Part shown: piece after piece, positions 26,447 to 36,493 of the stretch | How the letters are laid out: each line of letters begins with the position of its first letter | Position numbering within the stretch: the first letter of the stretch is position 1 | Origin: Thermotoga maritima MSB8 | GTDB taxonomy: Bacteria > Thermotogota > Thermotogae > Thermotogales > Thermotogaceae | Assembly (NCBI RefSeq): GCF_000008545.1 | Contig: NC_000853.1 | Location: forward strand, 696,465 to 760,464 | Direction: 5' to 3' | DNA length: 64,000 nt | Program-made: the position numbers and the translations under genes | The notes under the pieces: generated by a model | The model's input: only the letters and a program-made list of their open reading frames with translations | Database searches by the model: none | What the model was told of the DNA's origin: nothing

Positions 26447-28462
26447 TTATACAATGCCGGAGACGTTGATTATCAGCGCTATACTACCATCACCGAGAAT
26501 AGCTGCTCCGCTGAATTCCTTCACCTCAGAGAACACCTTTCCAAGAGATTTTATCACGATATCGTCCTGACCGAGAAGATCGTCTACGACGATACCGTAC
26601 TTCCTGTTTCCTACCCTCACAATAACCGCTTCCATCTCCTCCAGTTCTTCTTTGTGCTCTATTTGAAGCACTTCCCACAGACGGTAAACGGGTATCACTT
26701 CTCCTCTTATGACTATCACATCTCTGTCCTGAACTCTTTGAATATCCTCTTTTGAAATGCTGAGTATTGTGTCTATGTTCGCTATCGGAATCGCGTAGAC
26801 GAGATTGTTGACTTTGACGAGGAGCGCCTGAATGATGGCCAGAGTGAGCGGTAGTCTTATCGTAACTTTTGTTCCTTTATCTTTCTCGCTTTCTATGCTT
26901 ATGCTACCATTCAAAGATTCCACCACATTTTTCACGACATCCATTCCCACGCCTCTTCCGGAGACTTCTGAGACTTTTTCCTTTGTGGAGAATCCCGGAA
27001 CGAAGAGGAAGTTCAGAATCTCCTGATCAGAAAGGGTAGCGGCCTTTGATTCATCTATGAGTCCCTTTTCTATGGCTTTTCTGATGATCTTTTCCTTGTC
27101 TATACCCCTTCCGTCATCTTCGACTTCTATTACCACGTTGTTTCCCTCGTGACGTGCCGAGAGAATGAGTGTTCCAATGGGGGGTTTTCCTTTGGCTATT
27201 CGTTCTTCTTTGGGTTCTATACCGTGGTCGATGGCGTTTCTCAGGAGATGGAGCAGGGGTTCGCCAATTTCTTCAACGAACGTTCTGTCGAGCTCTGTGT
27301 CTTCTCCTCTCATGATGAAATTCACTTCTTTGTTCATCTTTTTGGCAAGGTCTCTCACCATTCGAGGGAATCTGTTGAAAACAAAGGAGATGGGAACCAT
27401 TCTGATCTTCATCACAACATTCTGAAGGTCTAAGGTGATCCTGCTGAGATGAGACAAACTCTCATCCAGTTCTTTTATGTTGTATTTCTTGAGCGTTTCC
27501 AGTATTCTGCTCCTTGCGATGACCAGTTCTCCCATCAAATCCATCAAATTGTCCAGTTTCTCTATATCTACCCTGACTGTTTGCGAAATAACCTTTTTTC
27601 TTTCGGCCTTTTCCTCAGTTTTTTCAGTTTTCTCTTCTTTCTCGGTTCTTTTCTCAGCCCCTGATTCTTCGGTGACGGCGGTTACTTCTTTTATTATTAC
27701 CCTCTCTATATCGGCGATGCTTGACAGAGCTTCAGAGAGTTTCTCCAGATCCACAGGGGAGATTACGAAGAGTTCCACTTCGTTTTCGAATTTCTCTTCT
27801 TCTATCTCTTCAACCGAAGGAATCGTTCTCACAACTTCACACTTCAGTTCTTCAAGCTTGTGGAAAACGAGGTAAATCCTGGCGGATTTCAACTGCGTTC
27901 CTTCTTTGAGAATCACTTTAATATAAAACGTTTTGAAACCCTTGTTTCTCGCTTCCTGAAGAACGTGGGCAACTTCTTCAGGAAGAACTACGACTTCTTC
28001 ATTGCTTGTTGATTCTCCTTTGTGTTCTTCCTCACCCTTTGTTTCCGTTTCATTTTTGATTTCTGAAGGCTTCTCTTTTCCCGATGATGCAAAGCTTTTT
28101 ATGGTGTCGGAGAACACGTCTATGTTTTCTCCGATGTCGTCACTTCCCTCGGAGACGATCTTATCAACCATTCTGGTTATCATATCGACCCCCGCGAAGA
28201 TCTTATCGAGGAGATCGGAAGTTATCTTTATCTCGCTGTTTCTGGCTTTATCGAGGATGTTTTCTAAGGTATGGCAGAGCTTCGCCATACTGGAAAACCC
28301 CATTGTACCTGCCATTCCTTTCAGGGTATGAAGAGCCCTGAACGCTTCGTTTATGAGTTCCATATCTTCGGGATTTTTCTCCAATTCGAGGAGGGTATCG
28401 TTCAGATTTTGAAGGTATTCTTTTGTCTCATCGACAAACACTCCGAGATATTCTTCCATCAT
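26447..28462 (-). CDS. cheA: Chemotaxis histidine kinase CheA
   Basis: The 671-residue kinase has the P1 phosphotransfer domain with His45 ([13 protein letters not shown]), an acidic linker, P2 (about 175-260), dimerisation helices P3 ([20 protein letters not shown]), the ATP-binding P4 ([19 protein letters not shown] and [10 protein letters not shown]) and a CheW-like P5 (from about 540, [12 protein letters not shown]). Receptor input sets its autophosphorylation and transfer to CheY. The start overlaps the cinA stop by four bases. Confidence 0.97.
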
Positions 28463-29685
28463 ACTCTTTCACGCCCCTTCAAGTATTTTCTGAGGTTTTC
28501 CAGGGCCATCATAGCGGATCTGGTTCTTATCATGTTTCGATCGCCTGTAAAATTATACCTCATAGTAATGTGTTCATGTTCAAAGATATCTATGAAAACT
28601 GTACCTACGGGTTTCTCCGGAGTACCACCTGATGGGCCTGCTATTCCGGAGATAGAGACGCAGATATCTGCACCGGTGAGTTTTTTTAGCCCCTCCGTCA
28701 TCTCCTGTACACATTCTTCGCTCACCGCACCGTGTTTTTTGAGAGTGTCCTCTCTAACACCGAGGATGTGTTTTTTCAGATCGTTGCTGTAGGCTACCAC
28801 ACCTCCTATGAAAACCTCTGAAGCCCCCGGCACGTTCACCACCAAAGATGAGAGCATGCCACCCGTGCAGGATTCTGCAACGGCGAGCGTTTTTTTCCTG
28901 TCTTTCAGGAGTCTAACCACGACTTCTTCCATCTTTTCGTCGTTTACACCGTAGAGGTGTTCGCCAGTCTTATCGAGAATCTTTTTCACCATCTCGTCCA
29001 GATATTCTTTGTTCTTCATATGGGTGGTCAATCTGAGTCGTACTCCTTCTACATGATCGGCCATGGTGGCTACTTCCACTATGTTCTGGGAGTAAAGAAT
29101 ATCTTTCAAAAGATCTTCGAGAACGGCTTCGGGAATGCTGTAGTATTTCAAAACAACCTGATACAGGGCATCTGGAGTTCTCAATCGATCTTTCAGTGCG
29201 TTGAACATGGGGATCAGCTCTCTGGGAGGTCCCGGCAGGAGAATCACGATTTTCCCATCCACAGTGAGGAGTTGTCCTGGAGCACTTCCCACAGGGTTGT
29301 CCAGAACTTCGGCACCGTCTATTACTAAAGCCTGTCTTTCAATGTTCTGCGGTATTTCAGAATGGTATTTTTTTATCTTCTCTTTTATCTTCGAGAGGAG
29401 TTCTTCATTGAGTTTGAGACTCCTGTTCAGCACTTTTGCGACTGCATCCCGGGTGAGATCGTCCTGTGTGGGGCCGAGTCCTCCTGTGAGGATGAGTAGA
29501 TCGACCTTGAGAAGGAGGGTTTTCACTTCTTCTGAGATGGAGATCAAATCATCTCCTACCGTTGATACCTTGACAACTCTATATCCCAGATTCTTCAATT
29601 CCTGGCAGAGAAACTGTGCGTTTTTGTTGAGTATCAAACCTTCCAGCAGTTCACTTCCGATAGTGATGATCGCTGCTTTCTTCAT
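28459..29685 (-). CDS. cinA: CinA-family protein (nicotinamide-nucleotide amidohydrolase with MoCF-like domain)
   Basis: A 408-residue two-domain protein: an N-terminal COG1058/MoCF-type domain ([49 protein letters not shown]) with ADP-ribose pyrophosphatase-type function, and a C-terminal NMN deamidase domain (about 250-408: [49 protein letters not shown]). Together they recycle pyridine nucleotides. ATG 29685 is chosen because GAGGAGGG lies just before it. It heads the operon containing cheA, cheW, cheY and export genes. Confidence 0.92.
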
Positions 29686-29703
29686 ACGATCCCTCCTCAG
29701 TGA

Positions 29704-29710
29704 TATGATA
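29704..29710. promoter_or_regulatory. Overlapping divergent -10 candidates between cinA and pcm
   Basis: The 42-base gap 29686-29727 must start transcription both ways. The plus strand reads TATGAT at 29704-29709 and the minus strand TATCAT over 29705-29710, so the boxes share five bases. No convincing -35 is seen in either direction, so this is only a candidate. Confidence 0.3.
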
Positions 29711-29727
29711 ACACACAGGGGGATGTT

Positions 29728-30681
29728 ATGAGAGAAAAGCTCTTTTGGATTCTTAAAAAGTACGGTGTGAGCGATCACATCGCGAAGGCTTTTCTGGAAA
29801 TACCCCGTGAGGAGTTCCTGACGAAGTCCTACCCACTCTCTTACGTTTACGAGGATATCGTTCTGGTTTCCTACGATGATGGAGAAGAATACAGCACTTC
29901 CAGTCAGCCCTCTTTGATGGCGCTGTTTATGGAGTGGGTGGGTCTGGACAAAGGAATGAGAGTCCTCGAAATAGGCGGAGGAACGGGTTACAACGCTGCC
30001 GTGATGAGCAGAGTTGTGGGTGAGAAAGGCCTTGTGGTCTCCGTGGAATATTCGAGGAAAATCTGCGAGATCGCGAAAAGGAACGTGGAACGCCTTGGAA
30101 TAGAGAACGTTATTTTTGTCTGTGGCGATGGATACTACGGTGTTCCGGAGTTTTCCCCGTACGATGTTATCTTCGTAACAGTCGGTGTGGATGAGGTGCC
30201 GGAGACGTGGTTCACTCAACTCAAAGAAGGTGGGAGGGTGATAGTACCTATCAATTTGAAACTTTCAAGAAGACAGCCCGCTTTCCTGTTCAAAAAAAAG
30301 GATCCGTATCTTGTGGGAAACTACAAACTGGAAACCAGGTTCATAACGGCAGGGGGCAATCTCGGAAATCTTCTCGAGAGGAACAGAAAGCTTTTGAGAG
30401 AATTTCCATTCAACAGAGAGATCTTACTCGTACGTTCTCATATCTTCGTGGAGCTGGTGGATCTCCTCACCAGGAGACTCACAGAGATTGATGGAACGTT
30501 CTACTACGCTGGGCCAAACGGCGTGGTAGAGTTTCTCGATGACAGGATGAGAATCTACGGGGACGCTCCAGAGATAGAGAACCTTTTAACTCAGTGGGAA
30601 AGCTGCGGCTACAGGAGCTTCGAGTATCTCATGCTTCATGTGGGTTACAACGCTTTTTCACATATATCCTGTTCTATTTGA
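29728..30681 (+). CDS. pcm: Protein-L-isoaspartate O-methyltransferase with C-terminal domain
   Basis: The 317-residue protein has the PIMT fold in its first about 210 residues: [20 protein letters not shown] (substrate/active-site segment), [20 protein letters not shown] (SAM motif I) and [20 protein letters not shown]. It repairs isoaspartyl residues formed by ageing at high temperature. About 100 further residues form an extra C-terminal domain found in the Thermotoga enzyme and absent from the usual about 210-residue PIMT. GGGGGATGTT precedes ATG 29728. Its 3' end overlaps the convergent ABC ATPase gene by 37 bases. Confidence 0.95.
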
Positions 30682-31331
30682 CCGTCTCTTATTCTTATAA
30701 CCCGGTCCGCTTTCTCTGCTATTCTTTCATCGTGAGTCACGACCACCAGTGTGGAATTCTCCTTCATTTCCATCAGAAGATCTATGATCATTCTCCCCGT
30801 CTCGTTGTCCAGAGCACCGGTGGGTTCATCTGCCCATATGACTTTTGGATTGTGGACGATGGCCCTCGCGATGGCGACACGCTGTTTTTCCCCTCCGGAG
30901 AGTTCTTCGGGGAACCTGTCGCACTTGTGAGCCAGCCCCACTTTCCTCAAGATTTCGAAGGCTCGTTCTCTTGCCTCTTTTCTGTTCACACCCAGAATGA
31001 GCAGAGGTAGTTCCACATTTTCAATGGCGGTGAGGACAGGAACGAGATTGAAGAACTGGAACACAAACCCCATGTTTTCCGCTCTGAACCTCGTTCTTTC
31101 CTCTTCTGAGAGCGTGTACAGGTCTGTTCCATGGATTATCACAGTTCCCCTTGTAGGGCGATCCACACCAGAAAGACAATTCAGAAGCGTTGTCTTTCCA
31201 GAACCGGAGGGGCCCAGTATCACAACAAACTCTCCCGTGTTTATTCTTAGATTTATACCCTTCAAGGCTGTTACTTTCTCTTTCCCATTGTATTCCTTCC
31301 ACAGATTGTGAACCTCGATCAAAGCCTTCAC
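30645..31331 (-). CDS. ABC transporter ATP-binding protein, LolD/MacB type
   Basis: A 228-residue ATPase: Walker [21 protein letters not shown] (about 38-57), the Q-loop in [20 protein letters not shown], signature [20 protein letters not shown], Walker [14 protein letters not shown] and the H-loop [14 protein letters not shown]. The sequence is typical of the LolD/MacB/FtsE group that works with FtsX-fold permeases, here encoded directly upstream with a four-base overlap. Likely moves lipids, lipoproteins or peptides between membrane and envelope; the substrate is unknown. Confidence 0.92.
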   Translation of the reverse strand: MKALIEVHNLWKEYNGKEKVTALKGINLRINTGEFVVILGPSGSGKTTLLNCLSGVDRPTRGTVIIHGTDLYTLSEEERTRFRAENMGFVFQFFNLVPVLTAIENVELPLLILGVNRKEARERAFEILRKVGLAHKCDRFPEELSGGEKQRVAIARAIVHNPKVIWADEPTGALDNETGRMIIDLLMEMKENSTLVVVTHDERIAEKADRVIRIRDGQIEQDICEKAL

Positions 31332-33886
31332 TCTCCTTCCTTCATGGCTTCGAGTGGTGAGAGTTTTGACATCATGAGGCTCGGTATCACCATAACGGCT
31401 GAAGCAAGGGCGATCACTGTGAGGAGCGAAAGAAGGATAGAAGCTGTTGGTACGGAAACCATGAAAGTTCCGAGGCTTTCAGACATCGCTTCTGAAACGA
31501 AATACCCCATGAGAACACCTGAGACGGTACCTATGAGTATTCCTCCGAAGAGGAAGAAAAGGTGTTCTATCAGGAAAGAAGCTACCAGCTGGTTTATTTT
31601 CATCCCCACGGCACGGAGTGTTCCCATTATCTTTATCCTGGAAAAATACGATTTCAGAACGAAGAGTAAGAGCCCGGAGGAGGCGGATAAGAATCCAAAC
31701 AGGAAAATGAACTTTATCACGCTGACGAGCCCCTCTATTCCGCTGTAGAGTTTTTTGAATTCTTCATCCAAAAAGAAAGGATAGGCAAACTTTGAAAAGT
31801 AAAACTGTTTCACGCTGGAAGCACTGCTCTCTTCAACTCTTCCAAGGAGCAGGGATAGGGGTTTTACGTCACTGGGAACGTTTGAAATCGGTGCAATCAT
31901 GTCGATCGGAACCAGATAATCGTTCTTGTTGTAGATCCCCGCTACTTTAAACTTAACTTCTTTTCTTCCACCGAGCGGAAGGATGGACTTCAGAGTACCT
32001 GTTATTTCTTCAAGATCAACGGGATCTCCTATCAAGGCGGTATCAGAGGCTTCCAGAGATCTCGCAGATCCCCGGAGAAGCTTCAGCGTTGAGTTTCTAA
32101 AGAACGATTCATCAACGAAAGCGATCATTTTTTCTCCTCTTTCCGTTTTCAAAGTGTAGAGGTAAACTCTGGAAGGATCTTTCAGTTCCTCGTGGACGGG
32201 AAGAGATGTTTTCGCCAACAAGGACCTGAATGGATTTTCCAGAACCAGAAAGTTGTATCCAAAGAGTCCTCCTTTCACCTTTTCTTGAACGAATCGGTCC
32301 GCGCTGGCCGATAGTATATTGAAAACAGTGACGGAGAAAATCAGGAAAGCGAAGGTCAGGGAAACTGTGATGCCTTTCTTCGGAAAGCGCTGGACGTAGG
32401 ACAATCCTATCAGTAGGGAAAGATTGCCCCTGGACATGAGGTTGTTGAAAACGTTTTTTGAAAGAAGAACCACCGAAAAAACCAGAAGAGTCACACCAAA
32501 GAAAATGGCGGACCCTTTGTTCAGAGATGAAAAGATGAAGGCTTTCTCACTTTGAAGATTCAAACTGGAAAAGAGCCCCATACCGAGATTCAAAGTACCG
32601 AGAGCCATCATGATGAATGGATTTCTGAGTTTGATGGCGATGATCAGTGACAGCAAAACCACAGAAAACACCCGAAGTTCGGAGAAGAAAAGAACGAAAC
32701 TCAAAAGCACAGCAAAGATCACGAGTTTCCAAGAGACATCCAGCTGTTCTCTCATTTCTCTGTAAATGGGTGGTTTTCCCGTTATTTCTCTCGCTTTCAG
32801 AAAGAAAAGGAACATCGGGAAAAGAACCCCGAGTCCAAGGGAAAGAAGAAGTGTACTGATCGAAAGGTGAAATCCTATTTTATCAAAGTGGAAAAACGAA
32901 GATGAGATCACATCAACGACTTCCTGAAAACGACTCAAAAGAAACTTTCCGACGAAAATTCCGATCAACACACCCACTGATGCCGATATCAAAGAATACA
33001 TGAATCCTTCCAAAAGCAGTATTCCCCACTCTTCCATCTTTCTTAGTCCTATCTTTCGCAGAGTCACGAGTGTGGAGCTCCTGTCTCTTATCACGTCCTC
33101 ACAGAACATGTAAAAAACCAGGAAACCAACGAAGATCGAAATACCGGAAAAGGCGAGTGTCACGTAGGCAAGGGATTTGTTGATCGGAGATTTGAGAAAG
33201 CTGTACTTTATATTCCTCACCCTGAGATTTGTTTCTATGGTTGTTTCTTCGTGCTTTTCAACCGGAAGATCGTAGTGAAGGTAACACTTCGTGGGAAAAA
33301 CTCCGTCAAAATCTTTCACGTTGATGAAAACAGTTCCCGAGAGGCTCGCCGATTCGCCTTTGAAATTCAAAAAACCTTTCTCACCGATTTTTACAACGGT
33401 GAATTCCTTACTCCCCGATGAGAAAAGCAGTGTGATTCTGTCTCCCACCTTCAAGTTCATCAGTTCTGCGATGGATTTTCCAACTAAGGCCTCTCCTGGA
33501 TTCAAAGTCAGTGACTCGCCAACGAAATCTGAGAGGTATTCCGGTTCTGTGGCTATCACGAGAACGTCCAGAGTGCTGTTTAGCCTGGCGCTGTCTTCTG
33601 AGACCGGGAGAACACCTTTCACTTGTTTTTTCAGGTTTTCTATTTCAGAATCGTCGATTTTTGAGGTTGCAAATGAGAAAAAGAGAAAGGAAGGGCTTTT
33701 TGGCTCCGCCACGGCATCTGCGTTGCCGAAGTTTTCTTCTATCCTTTCCCATTTCCACACGTTTATCGAATCCGAAAGGGACAGCGCTCCCGTTACCAGT
33801 GACAAGCTGATGGCCAATCCTAAGATCACAACGAGGGAGATTTTCAAATTTTTTGTGAAGTTTCTCAGAGCGATTTTCAAGATCAC
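31328..33886 (-). CDS. FtsX/MacB-fold ABC permease, duplicated type
   Basis: An 852-residue membrane protein with an N-terminal helix (LVVILGLAISLSLVTGALSL), an extracytoplasmic domain, three helices near 245-360, a middle block of further helices, a second extracytoplasmic domain and three C-terminal helices (about 730-840, ending ASAVMVIPSLMMSKLSPLEA). That is two FtsX-type units in one chain, as in permeases of the LolCE/MacB-like group (COG0577). GTG 33886 is chosen: GGAGGG is seven bases upstream, and the GTG at 33901 precedes it. It partners the ATPase after it. No membrane-fusion protein gene is adjacent. Confidence 0.85.
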   Translation of the reverse strand: MILKIALRNFTKNLKISLVVILGLAISLSLVTGALSLSDSINVWKWERIEENFGNADAVAEPKSPSFLFFSFATSKIDDSEIENLKKQVKGVLPVSEDSARLNSTLDVLVIATEPEYLSDFVGESLTLNPGEALVGKSIAELMNLKVGDRITLLFSSGSKEFTVVKIGEKGFLNFKGESASLSGTVFINVKDFDGVFPTKCYLHYDLPVEKHEETTIETNLRVRNIKYSFLKSPINKSLAYVTLAFSGISIFVGFLVFYMFCEDVIRDRSSTLVTLRKIGLRKMEEWGILLLEGFMYSLISASVGVLIGIFVGKFLLSRFQEVVDVISSSFFHFDKIGFHLSISTLLLSLGLGVLFPMFLFFLKAREITGKPPIYREMREQLDVSWKLVIFAVLLSFVLFFSELRVFSVVLLSLIIAIKLRNPFIMMALGTLNLGMGLFSSLNLQSEKAFIFSSLNKGSAIFFGVTLLVFSVVLLSKNVFNNLMSRGNLSLLIGLSYVQRFPKKGITVSLTFAFLIFSVTVFNILSASADRFVQEKVKGGLFGYNFLVLENPFRSLLAKTSLPVHEELKDPSRVYLYTLKTERGEKMIAFVDESFFRNSTLKLLRGSARSLEASDTALIGDPVDLEEITGTLKSILPLGGRKEVKFKVAGIYNKNDYLVPIDMIAPISNVPSDVKPLSLLLGRVEESSASSVKQFYFSKFAYPFFLDEEFKKLYSGIEGLVSVIKFIFLFGFLSASSGLLLFVLKSYFSRIKIMGTLRAVGMKINQLVASFLIEHLFFLFGGILIGTVSGVLMGYFVSEAMSESLGTFMVSVPTASILLSLLTVIALASAVMVIPSLMMSKLSPLEAMKEGE

Positions 33887-33933
33887 AGATGTTCCCTCCA
33901 CAAATGTTAGAATTTTCTTCGGAGGTGTCGCTT

Positions 33934-34620
33934 TTGGATTCAGTAAAGAACATTCTTCTCGAGTACGGACTGAGATTTCAAGAACCGCAGATAGAAAAGG
34001 TAGATAAGTACATTGAGGAACTCCTGGGAGTTCCCTACAATCTCACCGCTCACAGGGATTTAGACTCTGCTGTCCATAAAAATGTTGTAGAAATTCTCCT
34101 TCCTTTGAAAGAAGAACTGAAAGGGACACTCCTGGACGTGGGATCAGGCAATGGTGTCCCAGGGCTTATTTTAGCGATCTTTTTCTCGAAACTCAAGGTG
34201 GTACTTCTGGATTCAAGAGAAAAGTCGGTGAATTTCCTCAGAGGAGTGATAGAAAAGCTGGATCTGGAAAATGTCTCTGTTGTCAAAGAGAGGGCAGAGA
34301 ACTTCTCTAAAGAGAGGCGAGAGGAATTCGATTACGTAACAGCCAGGGCCGTGGCGCGATTGAACGTTCTGGTGGAGATCTGCACTCCAGCACTGAAAAC
34401 TGGTGGAAAACTTCTTTTCTACAAAGGACCTTCATACATAGAAGAGTTGAAAGAGGCGCAGAGAGCCATGAAAGAGCTGAAGGTGGAACTCGAAAAGGTA
34501 CGAGAGTATTCTCTAAAAACCGGCGAAAGAAGGGCGCTATTGATACTCAGAAAATACGAGAGTTCTCCTGAAAAATATCCAAGGAGGGTGGGTGTACCAT
34601 TCAAGAGGCCTTTGTTGTGA
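33934..34620 (+). CDS. rsmG: 16S rRNA (guanine-N7) methyltransferase RsmG
   Basis: About 228 residues of the GidB/RsmG type: LLGVPYNLTAHRDLDSAVHK, SAM motif LLDVGSGNGVPGLILAIFFS, VVLLDSREKSVNFLRGVIEK and DYVTARAVARLNVLVEICTP. It makes m7G527 (E. coli numbering) in 16S rRNA. TTG 33934 (LDSVKNILLEYGL) is preferred because GGAGGTG lies at 33921-33927. It diverges from the permease gene and overlaps the LipM-like gene by four bases. Confidence 0.93.
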   Translation: MDSVKNILLEYGLRFQEPQIEKVDKYIEELLGVPYNLTAHRDLDSAVHKNVVEILLPLKEELKGTLLDVGSGNGVPGLILAIFFSKLKVVLLDSREKSVNFLRGVIEKLDLENVSVVKERAENFSKERREEFDYVTARAVARLNVLVEICTPALKTGGKLLFYKGPSYIEELKEAQRAMKELKVELEKVREYSLKTGERRALLILRKYESSPEKYPRRVGVPFKRPLL

Positions 34621-35327
34621 TTGAAAAAGGTGTTTTTCCTGGAGCGTTGAACATGGCCATCGATAGTCTGATGGCGGAGTGGTCCGCGAATATGAACTCG
34701 GTGTTGTTCAGATTCTACGGTTGGAAAAGGCCCACCGTTTCTCTGGGTCGTTTTCAAAAGGAAGACGGAATAAACGTTCCTGATTGGATAGATGTTGTGA
34801 GAAGACCTTCCGGAGGCAGGGCTCTGCTCCATCACCGGGAGATCACCTATTGTTTAGCAGTCCCTAAAAAAATAAATTTTGGGAAGCTTTCTGTTTTGGA
34901 ATTTCACAGGCTTGTACACAGTTTGATAAGGGACGCTCTTGTGGAAGCCGGGTTGCACGCCGAGTTGTCAAGCAAAAGGCGGGGAAACACGGCGCTTTGT
35001 TTTGATGCTCCGTCGAGGTACGAGATCGTTATCAACGGTGTCAAAGTGGTGGGAAGTGCCCAGTTCAGAACGGCCGAGTCCATCGTTGAACATGGATCCA
35101 TAGTTTTGAAGCAGGATATCGATCTTCTGAAAACCATCTTTGGCGAGGACGTTCCTCCTTTGAAGGGCATCCTGGATCTCTACGATGTTGATGTGAAGGC
35201 TCTGGAAGAAAGAATCTTAGCGCAGTTTGAGAAGGTTTTCGGTACTTCGAGGAAGATACAGCTGGACAGCAGTATGTTGAAAGAAGCGAGGGAAAGATCC
35301 CCTCTTTATGAGGTGAGGAGGAGATAG
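34617..35327 (+). CDS. LipM-like octanoyltransferase (BPL/LplA fold)
   Basis: A 236-residue protein of the biotin/lipoate ligase fold: FRFYGWKRPTVSLGRFQ, DVVRRPSGGRALLHHREITY, and ALCFDAPSRYEIVINGVKVV followed by GSAQFRTAESIVEHGSI. The Cys in ALCFDAPSRYE matches the acyl-carrying cysteine of LipM-type octanoyltransferases, which load octanoate from acyl carrier protein onto GcvH; the Lys of NGVKVVGSAQ is also kept. An LplA-type ligase cannot be fully excluded. GTGA overlap with rsmG. Confidence 0.75.
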   Translation: MIEKGVFPGALNMAIDSLMAEWSANMNSVLFRFYGWKRPTVSLGRFQKEDGINVPDWIDVVRRPSGGRALLHHREITYCLAVPKKINFGKLSVLEFHRLVHSLIRDALVEAGLHAELSSKRRGNTALCFDAPSRYEIVINGVKVVGSAQFRTAESIVEHGSIVLKQDIDLLKTIFGEDVPPLKGILDLYDVDVKALEERILAQFEKVFGTSRKIQLDSSMLKEARERSPLYEVRRR

Positions 35328-35328
35328 T

Positions 35329-35997
35329 TTGGGGAAGCTGATCATAGTGGGAACACCTATAGGGAACCTCGAAGATATCACCATCAGGGCTTTGAAGACG
35401 CTCAGGGAGGTTGACCTGATACTTGCGGAGGACACCAGAAGAACAATGGTTCTTCTCAACAAATACAGAATAAAAAAACCGCTTCTTTCTTTCAACGAGA
35501 GGAACTCGAAGAAAAGAATAAAAGAAATTCTGCCGCTTCTCAAGGAAGGGAAGAAAGTAGCCATTGTCAGCGACGCGGGAATGCCGGTGATCTCCGATCC
35601 GGGATACAACCTCGTGGAGGAATGCTGGAGGGAAGGCATAGAGGTGGATATCGTTCCGGGACCGAGTGCTCTGACGAGTGCCGTCGCGGTGAGCGGATTT
35701 CCCGGCTCGAAGTTCATCTTCGAGGGTTTTTTGCCGCGCGGAAAAAACAGAAGAAGACTCCTCAAATCCTTGAAGAAAGAAAACAGAGTAATCGTGTTTT
35801 TCGAGTCACCGGAAAGGTTACTCTCAACTCTGAGAGATATTCTGGAGATAATTGGGGATCGAGAAGTGTTCATCGCAAGAGAAATGACGAAGCTTCATCA
35901 GGAATTCTTCAGAGGAAAGGTGAGCGAGGCCATTTCGCACTTTGAAAAGAAGAAACCTCTCGGTGAGATTACAGTGGTGCTATCTGGGAAGGAGTGA
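35329..35997 (+). CDS. rsmI: 16S rRNA (cytidine-2'-O) methyltransferase RsmI
   Basis: A 222-residue tetrapyrrole-methylase-fold enzyme: LIIVGTPIGNLEDITIRALK, LAEDTRRTMVLLNKY, IVSDAGMPVISDPGYNLVEE and VPGPSALTSAVAVSGFPGSK. It modifies C1402 of 16S rRNA (E. coli numbering). It is shorter than the usual about 280-residue RsmI and lacks most of the C-terminal helical extension. TTG 35329 follows GAGGAGGAGATAG. With rsmG it forms a small ribosome-modification group. Confidence 0.93.
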   Translation: MGKLIIVGTPIGNLEDITIRALKTLREVDLILAEDTRRTMVLLNKYRIKKPLLSFNERNSKKRIKEILPLLKEGKKVAIVSDAGMPVISDPGYNLVEECWREGIEVDIVPGPSALTSAVAVSGFPGSKFIFEGFLPRGKNRRRLLKSLKKENRVIVFFESPERLLSTLRDILEIIGDREVFIAREMTKLHQEFFRGKVSEAISHFEKKKPLGEITVVLSGKE

Positions 35998-36001
35998 GAA
36001 C

Positions 36002-36433
36002 GTGAAGCAACCTTTTGAAAGAATTCTCAGAGAGATCTGTTTCATGGTGAAGGTGGAAGGCAGAAAGGTGTTGAGAGACTTCGGCATAACACCGGCTCAG
36101 TTCGACATTCTTCAGAAGATCTATTTCGAAGGTCCCAAACGTCCAGGAGAACTCAGTGTTCTGCTGGGAGTTGCGAAGAGCACGGTGACCGGTCTGGTGA
36201 AAAGACTCGAGGCGGACGGTTATCTGACGCGCACTCCAGACCCCGCGGACCGGAGAGCCTACTTTCTGGTTATAACGAGAAAAGGAGAGGAGGTCATAGA
36301 AAAGGTCATCGAACGAAGGGAGAATTTCATCGAGAAGATCACAAGCGATCTTGGTAAAGAAAAATCCTCAAAGATACTCGACTATCTGAAGGAGTTGAAG
36401 GGCGTTATGGAGAGAAATTTTTCCAAACAATAA
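36002..36433 (+). CDS. MarR-family transcriptional regulator
   Basis: A 143-residue winged-helix protein: helical dimerisation ends and a wHTH with LSVLLGVAKSTVTGLVKRLE as recognition helix region and the wing GYLTRTPDPADRRAYFLVIT. The GTG start at 36002 follows GAAGGAGTGAGAAC. It lies just before the SLH/patatin/OstA genes, so it is a candidate local regulator; its ligand is unknown. The gap to the next gene (36434-36493) holds no convincing promoter. Confidence 0.88.
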   Translation: MKQPFERILREICFMVKVEGRKVLRDFGITPAQFDILQKIYFEGPKRPGELSVLLGVAKSTVTGLVKRLEADGYLTRTPDPADRRAYFLVITRKGEEVIEKVIERRENFIEKITSDLGKEKSSKILDYLKELKGVMERNFSKQ

Positions 36434-36493
36434 ACCGGCCGTTCACGGGGTGTTTTCAAGGATGTTTTAAGGTTGAAGAGGGAGGTGAAGTCT

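Noticed and set aside
34860-34890. A-run in the LipM-like gene as a slippage site
   Set aside because: The run AAAAAAATAAA does not form an in-frame slippery heptamer with a nearby alternative stop that would make sense for the domain layout.
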